Shown here piece by piece: positions 1-7,121 of a stretch of DNA of 12,328 nt. Location of the stretch: NCBI GenBank assembly GCA_026197015.1, contig JAPHRB010000126.1:1-12328 (forward strand), in the 5' to 3' direction. The position numbers and the translations under genes are program-made. Position 1 is the stretch's first letter. Each line of letters starts with the position of its first letter. The DNA is from Gammaproteobacteria bacterium (lineage in GTDB: Bacteria; Pseudomonadota; Gammaproteobacteria; SZUA-229). A model generated the notes under the pieces. The model saw nothing but the letters and a program-made list of their open reading frames with translations. It had not been told where the DNA came from and did no database searches.

Positions 1-789
1 TTGATTGTTTATTATATGAACGATCAATGGTTCCGTATGGTGGTTAATGCGGGAACACGTGATAAGGATCTGGCCTGGATTAATAAACAATCAGCTGATT
101 TTGATGTGTCAGTAACTGAGCGCCCCGAGTTGGCGATGATTGCCGTGCAGGGGCCTAATGCTCGTGAAAAAGCCTTATCAGTATTGCCCCTGGATGTGAG
201 TCAGGCCTCATCTGATTTAAAACGTTTTGTTGGCGTTGCATCGGGAGACTGGTTTGTTGCACGCACAGGGTATACCGGTGAAGATGGTTTTGAGATTATG
301 TTGCCCGAGTCTGAGGCACCTGCTTTCTGGGAGGCACTGGCTGAAGCAGGTGTTAAACCAATTGGTTTAGGGGCTAGAGATACTTTGCGTTTAGAGGCGG
401 GTATGAATTTATATGGTACAGATATGGATGAGTCCACATCACCATTGATTTCAAATCTAGGCTGGACTATTGCCTGGGAACCAGAAGATAGAAACTTCAT
501 TGGTCGTGATAAAATAAGCGCTGAAAAAGCCGCGGGCGTTAAGCAAAAATTAGTGGGTCTTGTGCTGGAAGGCAAAGGCGTATTACGTGGTCATATGAAA
601 GTTGTATGCGAGGCAGGTGAAGGTGAAATTACTTCGGGCACTTTCTCTCCTAGCCTAAAGCAGGCAATTGCTATAGCAAGAGTGCCAGTAGCAATTGGTG
701 ATTATTGTGATGTGGAAGTGCGTGGTAAATTATTAAAAGCAAAAGTAGTTAAGCCAGCATTCTTCCGTGAAGGTAAATCTTGTTTATAA
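1..789 (+). CDS. gcvT: Aminomethyltransferase, glycine cleavage T protein (5'-truncated)
   Basis: T protein of the glycine cleavage system. It transfers the methylene group from aminomethyl-dihydrolipoyl-GcvH to tetrahydrofolate, giving 5,10-methylene-THF and ammonia. The 262 visible residues match about residue 100 onward of the roughly 364-residue E. coli protein (LIVYY near the start, then VVNAGTRDKDL, MIAVQGPNA, RTGYTGEDGFEI). About 100 N-terminal residues, including part of the folate-binding region, lie left of the window. The first codon, TTG, is therefore read as an internal leucine and not as a start. The strongly conserved GLGARDTLRLEAGMNLYG block is at residues 122-139 of the fragment, and the C-terminal barrel domain (from about residue 175, including GVLRGHMKV and TSGTFSPSL) is complete. 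It is the first visible gene of a same-strand gcvT-H-PA-PB operon, 87 bp before gcvH. The reading frame is intact to its TAA stop. Identification is very secure. Confidence 0.97.
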   Translation: MIVYYMNDQWFRMVVNAGTRDKDLAWINKQSADFDVSVTERPELAMIAVQGPNAREKALSVLPLDVSQASSDLKRFVGVASGDWFVARTGYTGEDGFEIMLPESEAPAFWEALAEAGVKPIGLGARDTLRLEAGMNLYGTDMDESTSPLISNLGWTIAWEPEDRNFIGRDKISAEKAAGVKQKLVGLVLEGKGVLRGHMKVVCEAGEGEITSGTFSPSLKQAIAIARVPVAIGDYCDVEVRGKLLKAKVVKPAFFREGKSCL

Positions 790-876
790 CTAGATTGATA
801 TATAAAACAAATAGTTAAATTATTGATAATGAAGCTAAGTCTTCAATTTAAAAATTGTAATAAAGAGGATATTAAG

Positions 877-1266
877 ATGAGTGAAATACCTACAGATTTA
901 CGTTATACAGCATCACATGAGTGGGCACGTTTGAACGATGATGGAACAATAACTATTGGTATTACTGACCATGCACAAGATGCATTGGGTGATATTGTAT
1001 TTGTTGAATTACCAGAAGTTGATTCTGAGTTGTCGCAAGGCGACGCAAGTTGTGTTGTTGAATCAGTAAAAGCAGCATCTGATATCTACATGCCAATTAC
1101 AGGTGTAATTGTAGACACTAACCAGGCATTAGTTGATGAGCCTGAAATGATTAATTCATCGGCATACGACGATGGCTGGATATTTAAAATTAAACCAGCT
1201 GATGAAGATGATATCGAACAGCTAATGGACGCGAGTTCATACGAAGCTGAGTGCGAAGACGAATAA
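877..1266 (+). CDS. gcvH: Glycine cleavage system H protein (lipoyl carrier)
   Basis: Lipoyl-carrying shuttle protein of the glycine cleavage complex. It moves the aminomethyl intermediate from P protein to T protein and is reoxidised by dihydrolipoamide dehydrogenase (L protein, not in this window). The product is 129 residues, the usual family length. The lipoylation motif ESVKAASDIY is at residues 62-71 with the modified lysine at K65, the E. coli position. The N-terminal half has the typical RYTASHEW, GITDHAQDALGDIVFVELP pattern. The frame is open further upstream to an ATG at 823, but ATG 877 is chosen for two reasons: it has an AGAGGA Shine-Dalgarno sequence at 864-869 with good spacing, and homologues start with the equivalent of MSEIPTDLRY. 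The C-terminal tail is acidic (YEAECEDE). It is followed by a 128-bp gap containing a large palindromic element before gcvPA. Confidence 0.97.
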   Translation: MSEIPTDLRYTASHEWARLNDDGTITIGITDHAQDALGDIVFVELPEVDSELSQGDASCVVESVKAASDIYMPITGVIVDTNQALVDEPEMINSSAYDDGWIFKIKPADEDDIEQLMDASSYEAECEDE

Positions 1267-1276
1267 AGAAAGAAGA

Positions 1277-1364
1277 TTTGCCACAGCGGCACAGAGTCCG
1301 CAGAGAAAAAATATGTTTATATTTCGCGTAGCGAAAAAAGAAAGCTCTGTGCCGCTGTGGCAAA
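1277..1364. repeat. 88-bp palindromic element with nested hairpin inside the gcv operon
   Basis: Two 20-bp arms, 1277-1296 (starting TTTGCCACAGCGG) and 1345-1364 (ending CCGCTGTGGCAAA), are perfect reverse complements. Between them is a second, smaller hairpin: TTTCGC at 1322-1327, loop GTA, GCGAAA at 1331-1336. The whole could fold into a long cruciform or RNA hairpin. It fills most of the gcvH-gcvPA gap. The arms contain the CACAG/GCACAGAG/CGCAGAG wording that I recall from intergenic repeats of many bacterial genomes, so a REP- or MITE-like mobile element is likely. That identification is from memory and was not searched. The hairpin is not followed by a classical T-run (the right arm is followed by AAAAAGTAAAC), so a simple terminator is unlikely. 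It could still act as an mRNA processing or stability element between the two cistrons. Confidence 0.85.
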
Positions 1365-1394
1365 AAAGTAAACTAATTTAAGTAGTGAATTAAC

Positions 1395-2753
1395 ATGCCA
1401 TTTGTACCTCATACCGAAGAAGAAATTAATGAAATGTTGTCAGTCATTGGCATCGACAGCATTGATAATTTATTTGATGAAATACCTGCTCATTTAAAAA
1501 TTAAGGGGCTTGAAAAAGTGCCTGCTGGTTTAAATGAAATGAGTATTAATCGTTTAATGCAGCAACGTGCTGCGAAAGATGGTCAGCCACTATGCTTTAT
1601 TGGTGCAGGTTCATACGATCATCATATTCCTGCAGCGGTATGGCAAATTACCACGCGTGGAGAATACTATACTGCGTATACACCTTATCAGGCAGAAGCA
1701 TCACAAGGCACCTTGCAGTTAACATACGAATTCCAGAGTATGATGACAGCATTAACCGGTATGGATGCGTCTAATGCTTCTTTATATGATGGTGCTACGG
1801 CAATGGCCGAAGCAGTATTGATGGCGGTGCGCTCTAATCGTAAATCTAAGTCGCGTAAAATTTTAGTTCCGCGTTCGGTTAATCCAACCTATAAGCACGT
1901 TACTGAAACGATAGTTAAACACCAGAATATTGAATTGGTTGATGTAGAAATTGATAGCACAACCAGTAAAGCCTCAATGGATGCGCTTAAGGCGTTTAGC
2001 GGTGAAGACATTACTGCGGTTGTTATTTCGCAGCCTAACTTTTTTGGTACACTGGAAGATGTAGATGCAATTACTACATGGGCGCATGAAAATAATATTG
2101 TTGTTATTGCGGTAGTTAATCCATTGAGTTTAGCGATTTTAAAGCCACCAGGAATTTGGGGTGATAACGGTGCAGATATTGCAGTGGGTGATGGTCAGCC
2201 ATTAGGTGCGCCGATGTCATCTGGAGGTCCTTATTATGGAATCATGACCTGTAAGAAAGCATTTGTTCGTCAAATGCCAGGCCGTATTGTTGGCCGTACG
2301 GTGGATCAGGAAGGTCGCGAAGGTTTTGTTTTAACGTTGCAGGCACGTGAGCAACATATACGTCGTTCTAAGGCGACTTCAAATATTTGCACCAACCAGG
2401 GTTTGGTTGTTACTGCATCAACAATTCATATGAGTTTGTTAGGCCCTGAAGGATTAAAGCAAACTGCATTAAGTTGTCATTCGAATACACAGAAACTGGT
2501 TGAAAAATTATCGGCAATTGACGGAGTGGAAATTGTTTTTGATCAGCCTCGTTTTCATGAGGCTGTCATTAAAATAAATAAATCGGCAGCTGATGTTTTA
2601 GCTAAATTAGCGGAACAAAATATTTTAGGTGGCCTGGATTTATCTGCAGATTATCCTGAAATGAAAGATTGTATTTTAGTTTGTGCGACAGAGTTACGTA
2701 TCGCAGAAGATATTGAAATATTTGCTACAGCTTTAGCTGCTGCATTGAAATAG
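1395..2753 (+). CDS. gcvPA: Glycine dehydrogenase (decarboxylating) subunit 1, P protein alpha
   Basis: Subunit 1 of the two-subunit P protein. With GcvPB it decarboxylates glycine using pyridoxal phosphate and loads the aminomethyl group on lipoyl-GcvH. The product is 452 residues, the normal length for this subunit. It corresponds to the N-terminal half of the fused E. coli-type GcvP (about 957 residues). Recognisable blocks are the N-terminal MPFVPHTEEEINEML, the FIGAGSYDHHIPAAV block around residues 68-82, YTPYQAEASQGTLQ around 95-108, and the glycine-rich GAPMSSGGPYYG around 271-282. As expected for this subunit, the PLP-binding lysine is absent and lies in GcvPB. The start ATG fits the family N-terminus, but no good Shine-Dalgarno sequence precedes it (AGTAGTGAATTAAC). 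This may be because the palindromic element at 1277-1364 sits in the leader. The 13-bp gap to gcvPB implies cotranscription and probably translational coupling. Confidence 0.97.
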   Translation: MPFVPHTEEEINEMLSVIGIDSIDNLFDEIPAHLKIKGLEKVPAGLNEMSINRLMQQRAAKDGQPLCFIGAGSYDHHIPAAVWQITTRGEYYTAYTPYQAEASQGTLQLTYEFQSMMTALTGMDASNASLYDGATAMAEAVLMAVRSNRKSKSRKILVPRSVNPTYKHVTETIVKHQNIELVDVEIDSTTSKASMDALKAFSGEDITAVVISQPNFFGTLEDVDAITTWAHENNIVVIAVVNPLSLAILKPPGIWGDNGADIAVGDGQPLGAPMSSGGPYYGIMTCKKAFVRQMPGRIVGRTVDQEGREGFVLTLQAREQHIRRSKATSNICTNQGLVVTASTIHMSLLGPEGLKQTALSCHSNTQKLVEKLSAIDGVEIVFDQPRFHEAVIKINKSAADVLAKLAEQNILGGLDLSADYPEMKDCILVCATELRIAEDIEIFATALAAALK

Positions 2754-2766
2754 GCGGTATTAGATC

Positions 2767-4224
2767 ATGTTAATTTTTGAACACTCAGCTAGCGGCCGTA
2801 AAACGAAAATTCAATCAACTTCTGGCAATGAAATGCCCACGGATATTCCGGCGTCTTTGTTACGTGACGAAAAGCCAGGTTTACCAGAAGTTTCAGAAAT
2901 GCAGGCAGTACGACACTACACGTCTTTGTCGCAGAAAAACTTTTCTATCGATACACATTTTTACCCATTAGGCTCGTGCACCATGAAGCACAATCCTCGT
3001 GTGTGTAATTCATTGGCAATGTTGCCGGGGTTTTTATCGCGTCATCCATTAGCCCCGGAAAAACTCTCTCAGGGTTTTATGGAATGCATGTACGAATTGC
3101 AGGAAATGTTATGTGACGTAACAGGCATGGCAGGCTTTTCATTAGCACCAATGGCCGGTGCCCAGGGTGAGTTTGCGGGTATTGCAATGATTCGTGCTTA
3201 TCACGATGCAAATGGTGATACTGAACGTAAAGAAATTTTAGTTCCAGATGCCGCGCACGGAACGAACCCTGCTACTGCTACTATGTGCGGTTACACCGTT
3301 AAAGAAATATCAACATTGGCTAATGGTGATGTTGATATTGATGTTTTAAAAGAAGCGGTGGGTCCACAAACAGCAGGTTTAATGTTAACCAACCCATCTA
3401 CGTTAGGTGTGTTTGAGCGTCGCATTGAAGAAATTGCTAAAATTATTCATGATGTAGGTGGTTTGCTTTATTACGATGGTGCAAATTTAAATGCAATCCT
3501 GGGCAAGATTCGTCCGGGTGATATGGGTTTTGATGTTATTCACTCAAACTTGCATAAAACATTCTCAACACCGCATGGCGGTGGTGGGCCAGGTTCTGGT
3601 GCAATTGGTGTGGCAGAACGACTAAAACCTTTTATGCCAATGCCAGGTGTGAAAAAAATAGGTAATGAATTTCAGTGGTTAACAGAAGAAGATTGCCCGC
3701 ATAGTATTGGTCGTATGTCGGCATTTTTTGGTAATCCAGGTGTTTTGTTACGCGCTTATATTTATATGCGTTTGTTGGGTGCTGAAGGTATGCAGCGAGT
3801 GGGTGAGTTCGCAACACTCAATGCAAATTATATGATGGCTCAGTTAAAAGCTCGCGGTTTTGAAGCCGCAATTCCGGATCGTTATGCTTCTCACGAGTTT
3901 ATTATTACTCTGAAAAAGCAGGCAAAAGAACTTAACGTCAGTGCAATGGATTTTGCCAAGCGACTATTAGACTTAGGTTATCACGCACCTACAACTTATT
4001 TTCCATTGTTAGTTCCTGAATGTTTATTAATTGAGCCTACAGAGTCAGAAGCAAAAGAAATGTTAGATGGATTTGTAGAGGCGCTTGTGCAGGTTCAGCA
4101 GGAAGCAGAAACGGATGCAGATATGTTACATAATGCACCCTATACTATGCCTGTAAACAGGCTGGATGAAGTGCGAGCTGCTAAACAGTTAGACCTTGCA
4201 TGGTCTGCTGAAAGTAAGGCTTAG
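2767..4224 (+). CDS. gcvPB: Glycine dehydrogenase (decarboxylating) subunit 2, P protein beta
   Basis: Catalytic, PLP-carrying subunit of the two-component glycine decarboxylase. It pairs with the upstream gcvPA product, and in characterised systems the two form an alpha2-beta2 assembly. The product is 485 residues, the usual length. The PLP-binding lysine is K264 in NLHKTFSTPHGGGGPG, followed by the family's glycine-rich loop. Other conserved blocks are FYPLGSCTMKHNPR near residues 65-80, AGAQGEFAG near 130-138, and PDAAHGTNPATA near 160-171. The Shine-Dalgarno sequence AGGCGG (2752-2757) overlaps the stop codon of gcvPA and lies nine bases before this ATG, which favours coupled translation and a balanced subunit ratio. 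It is the last gene of the visible gcv operon. A hairpin repeat and a weak terminator-like structure follow it. No frameshift or missing key residue is seen. Confidence 0.97.
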   Translation: MLIFEHSASGRKTKIQSTSGNEMPTDIPASLLRDEKPGLPEVSEMQAVRHYTSLSQKNFSIDTHFYPLGSCTMKHNPRVCNSLAMLPGFLSRHPLAPEKLSQGFMECMYELQEMLCDVTGMAGFSLAPMAGAQGEFAGIAMIRAYHDANGDTERKEILVPDAAHGTNPATATMCGYTVKEISTLANGDVDIDVLKEAVGPQTAGLMLTNPSTLGVFERRIEEIAKIIHDVGGLLYYDGANLNAILGKIRPGDMGFDVIHSNLHKTFSTPHGGGGPGSGAIGVAERLKPFMPMPGVKKIGNEFQWLTEEDCPHSIGRMSAFFGNPGVLLRAYIYMRLLGAEGMQRVGEFATLNANYMMAQLKARGFEAAIPDRYASHEFIITLKKQAKELNVSAMDFAKRLLDLGYHAPTTYFPLLVPECLLIEPTESEAKEMLDGFVEALVQVQQEAETDADMLHNAPYTMPVNRLDEVRAAKQLDLAWSAESKA

Positions 4225-4241
4225 ACAGATATACTGTTTGG

Positions 4242-4295
4242 GTGCTTTTCCATCGGGGGTGGATCTCGTTTTTTGAGCTCCATCCCCGATGGAAA
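4242..4295. repeat. Hairpin repeat module A (CCATCGGGG family)
   Basis: Arms 4247-4267 and 4275-4295 form an imperfect 21-bp inverted repeat with two mismatches and the loop GTTTTTT. The left part (GTGCTTTTCCATCGGGG, 4242-4258) closely matches GTGCTTATCCATCGGGG at 7551-7567 and GTGCGTCTCCATCGGGG at 7715-7731. The 13 bases around the loop, CTCGTTTTTTGAG, are identical at 4265-4277 and 7574-7586. This shared sequence shows a dispersed repeat family, not only a gene-specific terminator. The T-run lies in the loop and not after the stem on either strand, so a canonical intrinsic terminator is not supported. Its position between the convergent gcvPB and diguanylate cyclase genes is typical of REP-like elements. 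Confidence 0.8.
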
Positions 4296-4319
4296 TGTGC
4301 CATAGCAGGGCATATTTTT
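4295..4319 (+). terminator. Weak intrinsic terminator candidate after gcvPB
   Basis: A 7-bp stem (ATGTGCC at 4295-4301 with GGCATAT at 4309-4315, including one G-T wobble) and a 7-base loop are followed directly by TTTT at 4316-4319. It lies just after hairpin module A and runs into the 3' end of the convergent cyclase gene. The stem has only three G-C pairs, so strength is doubtful, but its place and T-run suit the end of the gcv operon. Confidence 0.35.
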
Positions 4320-5013
4320 AGTCCGCAATAACTGCGCGGTTTCTGCCGCCTTCTTTAGCTTTGTAGAGAGCATTATCTGCACGTTCCAGAAAGCTTTTAA
4401 TAGTGTCTTTTTCTATATTAAATTCAGCTATACCAGCGCTAAAGGTGATTTTTTCCGATGGTTTATATTCATAATCTTTGACGGCTTTTTTTATGCGTTC
4501 ATATAAGTTATATGCAGATTTTTTGTCAGCCATCTGGGTAAGAATAATGAACTCCTCGCCACCAAATCTTGCAAAAATATCAGATTCACGGTTCTGACTT
4601 TTAACCATTTTTGAGAAGCTTTTAAGCACTTCATCTCCAGTGCCGTGACCAAATTTGTCGTTAACACGTTTAAAGTGGTCAAGATCCAGGTAAATAACAG
4701 AAAAAATTTGTTTATATCGTTTGGCTCTATCAATTTCCTGTTTTAGTCTTTCATCAAAGTAAAGGCGATTACAGGCACCAGTTAATTTATCAGTATTGGC
4801 TAGTTGTATTAATTCCAGCTGTAGTATTTTGTTATGCGCTAAAAGGTAACCCACCACTGTACTGGCAAAAACTGGAATTAGAAAATGAATAATTTGCACC
4901 TGGTTAAATGTAATCCAGGAATGAATTAATGTAAGTATGCTGAATACGAGTATTGAAATGAGTAAGTAATAAACAAATATACTTGTATTCTTTTTATCTT
5001 TTGATGTAAGCAT
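4318..5013 (-). CDS. Membrane-anchored diguanylate cyclase (GGDEF domain)
   Basis: Likely synthesises the second messenger cyclic di-GMP from two GTP. The 231-residue product has two predicted membrane helices (about residues 11-31 and 41-61) joined by a short loop, then a GGDEF domain from about residue 73 (NTDKLTGACNRLYFDERL) to the end. The catalytic site is GGEEF at residues 151-155, and the metal/substrate motif DLDHFKRVND is at 110-119. An RxxD motif (RESD, 142-145) lies exactly five residues before GGEEF, which is the allosteric I-site spacing, so product inhibition is expected. There is no sensory domain beyond the short membrane anchor, so no signal can be named. It is convergent with gcvPB, divergent from the chalcone-isomerase-like gene, and probably monocistronic. 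No clear Shine-Dalgarno sequence precedes the ATG. Activity is inferred from intact motifs; the biological process it controls is unknown. Confidence 0.93.
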   Translation of the reverse strand: MLTSKDKKNTSIFVYYLLISILVFSILTLIHSWITFNQVQIIHFLIPVFASTVVGYLLAHNKILQLELIQLANTDKLTGACNRLYFDERLKQEIDRAKRYKQIFSVIYLDLDHFKRVNDKFGHGTGDEVLKSFSKMVKSQNRESDIFARFGGEEFIILTQMADKKSAYNLYERIKKAVKDYEYKPSEKITFSAGIAEFNIEKDTIKSFLERADNALYKAKEGGRNRAVIAD

Positions 5014-5034
5014 GATTAATTATTAGCTATGAAT

Positions 5035-5062
5035 TTGATAAATTGTTACTCTGGAGTATAGT
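5035..5062 (+). promoter_or_regulatory. Sigma-70-type promoter for the chalcone-isomerase-like gene
   Basis: TTGATA (5035-5040) and TATAGT (5057-5062) are separated by 16 bp, and each box differs from consensus at one position. Initiation would fall near 5069, giving a leader of about 24 nt before the ATG at 5093, with an AGGA Shine-Dalgarno sequence at 5081-5084. The site lies in the 79-bp gap between the divergent cyclase gene and this gene. It was identified by eye only. Confidence 0.55.
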
Positions 5063-5092
5063 GTTTTTAAATCAATTCACAGGATATTACTT

Positions 5093-5689
5093 ATGAAACT
5101 TTCAGGGCGTATGTTTCAAACTATTTTAGGGCTCTCTTTTGGATTGTTGTTTAATTCAAGTTTAATGGCTCGTGACGTAGCGGGTATTAGTTTTAGTGAG
5201 CAGGTATCTGTAGATGGCGTTGAAAAACAACTGTCATTAAATGGCGCAGGGATTCGTTATAAGTTCTTTTTCAAGATATATGTGGGGGCATTATATTTGC
5301 CAGCTAAGCAGAGCAATGCGGATGTTATTTTAAAGACTCCACAGGCAAATCGAGTGGTTATGCATTTTCTTTATGATGAAGTGGAAAAGGAAAAGCTGGT
5401 AAATGCCTGGTTAGATGGTTTTGAAGATAATCTAGAAAGTGCTGCTTTTATAACACTAAAAGACAGGTTAGATAAATTTAATGCTATGTTTTCAAATCTG
5501 CGTAAAGGTGATGTTGTGTTACTTGATTATATTCCCGAACAAGGCACACGGGTGACAATAAAAGGCGAGCAGAAAGGCATTATTAAAGGTATGGATTTCA
5601 ATCAGGCATTATTATCTGTGTGGTTGGGTGAAGAGCCTGTGACTGAAGAGCTGAAGGATGCGATGTTGGGTGTAGTAGAAGAGGAATAA
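5093..5689 (+). CDS. Exported chalcone isomerase-like protein (Chalcone_3 type)
   Basis: The 198-residue product has an N-terminal signal peptide (MKLSGR, then a hydrophobic core, with probable cleavage after LMA near residue 26), so it should act in the periplasm or outside. The rest resembles the bacterial chalcone-isomerase-like family (Pfam Chalcone_3): a start of VAGISFSEQV, the block NGAGIRYKFFFKIYVGALYLP (about residues 50-70), the helical FLYDEVEKEKLVNAW segment, and the ending WLGEEPVTEELKDAMLG. Plant members cyclise chalcones, but bacterial proteins of this subfamily have no established substrate, and enzymatic function should not be assumed. A good promoter (5035-5062) and Shine-Dalgarno sequence precede it, suggesting its own transcript. 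It is convergent with the TIGR02444-type gene, and the gap between them holds no strong terminator that I can see. The family call is fairly secure; the role is unknown. Confidence 0.85.
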   Translation: MKLSGRMFQTILGLSFGLLFNSSLMARDVAGISFSEQVSVDGVEKQLSLNGAGIRYKFFFKIYVGALYLPAKQSNADVILKTPQANRVVMHFLYDEVEKEKLVNAWLDGFEDNLESAAFITLKDRLDKFNAMFSNLRKGDVVLLDYIPEQGTRVTIKGEQKGIIKGMDFNQALLSVWLGEEPVTEELKDAMLGVVEEE

Positions 5690-5745
5690 AGTTAAAAGTA
5701 AGTTGGGCTGTCTCCTTTTAAGCAGAAGTTAGATTTACTTAGGTT

Positions 5746-6294
5746 TTATATGTCACTCATCATAGCCATCTGTACGGCTTCTTCATCTTGAAAGATGGCG
5801 CTTAGTAACTGACTGATTTGCGGTAATAATTCATCAGCTGATGATATATTATCGAGAGAACTCAGATAAGCTTTTAGATTGTTAAGACTGCATTTTATGC
5901 TGTTTTTCTCGTCGCAAGTTGAAATGCTTTCTGGTAGCAAAACTTTTTCTAATGCCAGTTGTGTCATGTGTTCGGCATTGATTTCCATCTCAGTTATATT
6001 GCAAACTGTTTGCTCTATCAAACTGGCGGGTAGGGCAATTAGCTGCTGCTTCATCATTTTGCGAGAATCGCGTAATGGTTTGATAATAGTTTGCCAGGGT
6101 TGTACTGTATCTATTATGGTCTGTAAATCGTCATCATTTAAGCTCAGGTTTTTGTCACCTATCCAGCAGCAATACAACAGTATATTTACATTTGCATCAT
6201 AGTTGTCCTGTAGAATCAGGCAAATTGCCTCTACTTCAGGTAGTGTCCAGATTTGTGTGGAATAGTTCCAGAGCTCGCTTGTTGGGAAATCCAT
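5746..6294 (-). CDS. TIGR02444 / DUF2390 family protein
   Basis: A 182-residue protein with no signal peptide or membrane segment, expected in the cytosol. The N-terminal part (ELWNYSTQIWTLPEVEAICLILQDNYDANVNILLYCCWIG, residues about 7-46) has the pattern of the TIGR02444/DUF2390 family: an aromatic-rich opening, then a helix with LQD, then a DANVNILLY segment. The remainder is predicted helical, with a variable acidic C-terminal part. No catalytic motif is visible and no function is established for the family. It lies 44 bp downstream of the DsbA-like gene in the same direction, so the two are probably cotranscribed. The Shine-Dalgarno sequence before its ATG is poor. Family assignment is by recognition of the N-terminal pattern and not by a search. 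Confidence 0.75.
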   Translation of the reverse strand: MDFPTSELWNYSTQIWTLPEVEAICLILQDNYDANVNILLYCCWIGDKNLSLNDDDLQTIIDTVQPWQTIIKPLRDSRKMMKQQLIALPASLIEQTVCNITEMEINAEHMTQLALEKVLLPESISTCDEKNSIKCSLNNLKAYLSSLDNISSADELLPQISQLLSAIFQDEEAVQMAMMSDI

Positions 6295-6338
6295 AATGAT
6301 GTTTTTAAATTCAGACTTTAGTTTATTGTGCTTTAAGC

Positions 6339-7001
6339 CTAGTTCAGTTTTTCCTTATTTTCATCATTATGGGTAGCCTTTTTTGCGGCTTGTAGCAGTT
6401 TTTCCCGGGTGACCACACCATTCAGCATTTCTTCGCCAATAATAAAGGTGGGTACGCTTTTTGCTTGTAGGGCACCTGCATATTGTAAGTAAGGTAACAG
6501 GCTGGAGGGCACGGAATCGGCTGGACCATTTGCGTATTTATCACTCCATGCCTGATTTATAAGGTTTTCAGGAATATTATTTTGTTTGGCTATATCTCTA
6601 AGTATGTTTTCATCACCAATATTTTTACCTTCAATGAAATAAGCGCTAAATAACTGCTCATGCAGGGGGTAAAAAACATCGGCTCCAAGTGGTTTAGTTG
6701 CTTCGCTGAGTAATAATGCTTTACGTGAGTTAGTGGTTATTGTTTGCTCACAAATTTTTATACCCTCTTCATCTGCAAGCTGCATGAGATTTTTCGTCAT
6801 TTCGTCCCATGTATCATTGTCATAATTTAGCATTTTTACTGAGTGTCCCTGCTGCGGGGTTTCTGGGTGAATCTCAATAAAGCACCAGTTAATTTTTAAG
6901 TCATAAAATTCACGAAGAGCATCAAGGCGTAAATGGCCTATGAAGCAGAAAGGGCAGATATAATCTGTAAGAATCGAGATTTTTAATTCTGGTTTCTTCA
7001 T
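6339..7001 (-). CDS. Cytosolic DsbA/FrnE-family thiol oxidoreductase
   Basis: A 220-residue thioredoxin-fold protein of the DsbA-like (PF01323) superfamily, closest in layout to FrnE-type dithiol oxidoreductases. The opening strand LKISILTDYICPFCFIG carries the redox motif CPFC at residues 16-19. The cis-proline loop KSVPTFIIGEEMLNGV carries P184 (VPT at 183-185). The inserted helical domain spans about residues 60-170. There is no signal peptide, so it differs from periplasmic DsbA and should act in the cytosol on an unknown disulfide substrate. The related 2-hydroxychromene-2-carboxylate isomerases share the fold, but the intact CxxC pair favours a redox role. The start is the ATG whose complement is at 6999-7001, with CAGG about 8 bases upstream. 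It is first in a probable two-gene unit with the TIGR02444-type gene and divergent from the small exported protein gene. Confidence 0.88.
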   Translation of the reverse strand: MKKPELKISILTDYICPFCFIGHLRLDALREFYDLKINWCFIEIHPETPQQGHSVKMLNYDNDTWDEMTKNLMQLADEEGIKICEQTITTNSRKALLLSEATKPLGADVFYPLHEQLFSAYFIEGKNIGDENILRDIAKQNNIPENLINQAWSDKYANGPADSVPSSLLPYLQYAGALQAKSVPTFIIGEEMLNGVVTREKLLQAAKKATHNDENKEKLN

Positions 7002-7121
7002 TGTTATGCCTGTGCAAGTACTATGAATAAGACAATAGTCTGATTTTAATTATAAATCAAACTCGAAGAAATCCTTTTCACGGGTTATGCTTAATCCATT
7101 CATCTAACTTATGGGAATGTT

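Noticed and set aside
1..3. TTG at the first base as the start of gcvT
   Set aside because: The following residues match about residue 100 onward of the T protein, so the gene is simply cut by the window edge and the TTG is an internal leucine codon.
201..575. 124-codon open frame on the minus strand within gcvT
   Set aside because: It is antisense to a strongly conserved coding region and has no recognisable protein features. Similar shadow frames inside gcvH, gcvPA, gcvPB, the cyclase, trxA and rho were rejected for the same reason.
823..876. N-terminal extension of GcvH from ATG 823
   Set aside because: The 18 extra residues are not part of the family, and the ATG at 877 has a proper Shine-Dalgarno sequence and the expected MSEIP start.
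4249..4293. Hairpin after gcvPB as a canonical intrinsic terminator
   Set aside because: The T-run is in the loop and not after the stem on either strand, and related copies occur elsewhere, so it is better described as a repeat module.
5879..6202. 107-codon + strand frame opposite the TIGR02444-type gene
   Set aside because: The minus-strand frame is longer, matches a known family and follows an operon partner. The + frame has no ribosome site and looks like a complementary shadow.
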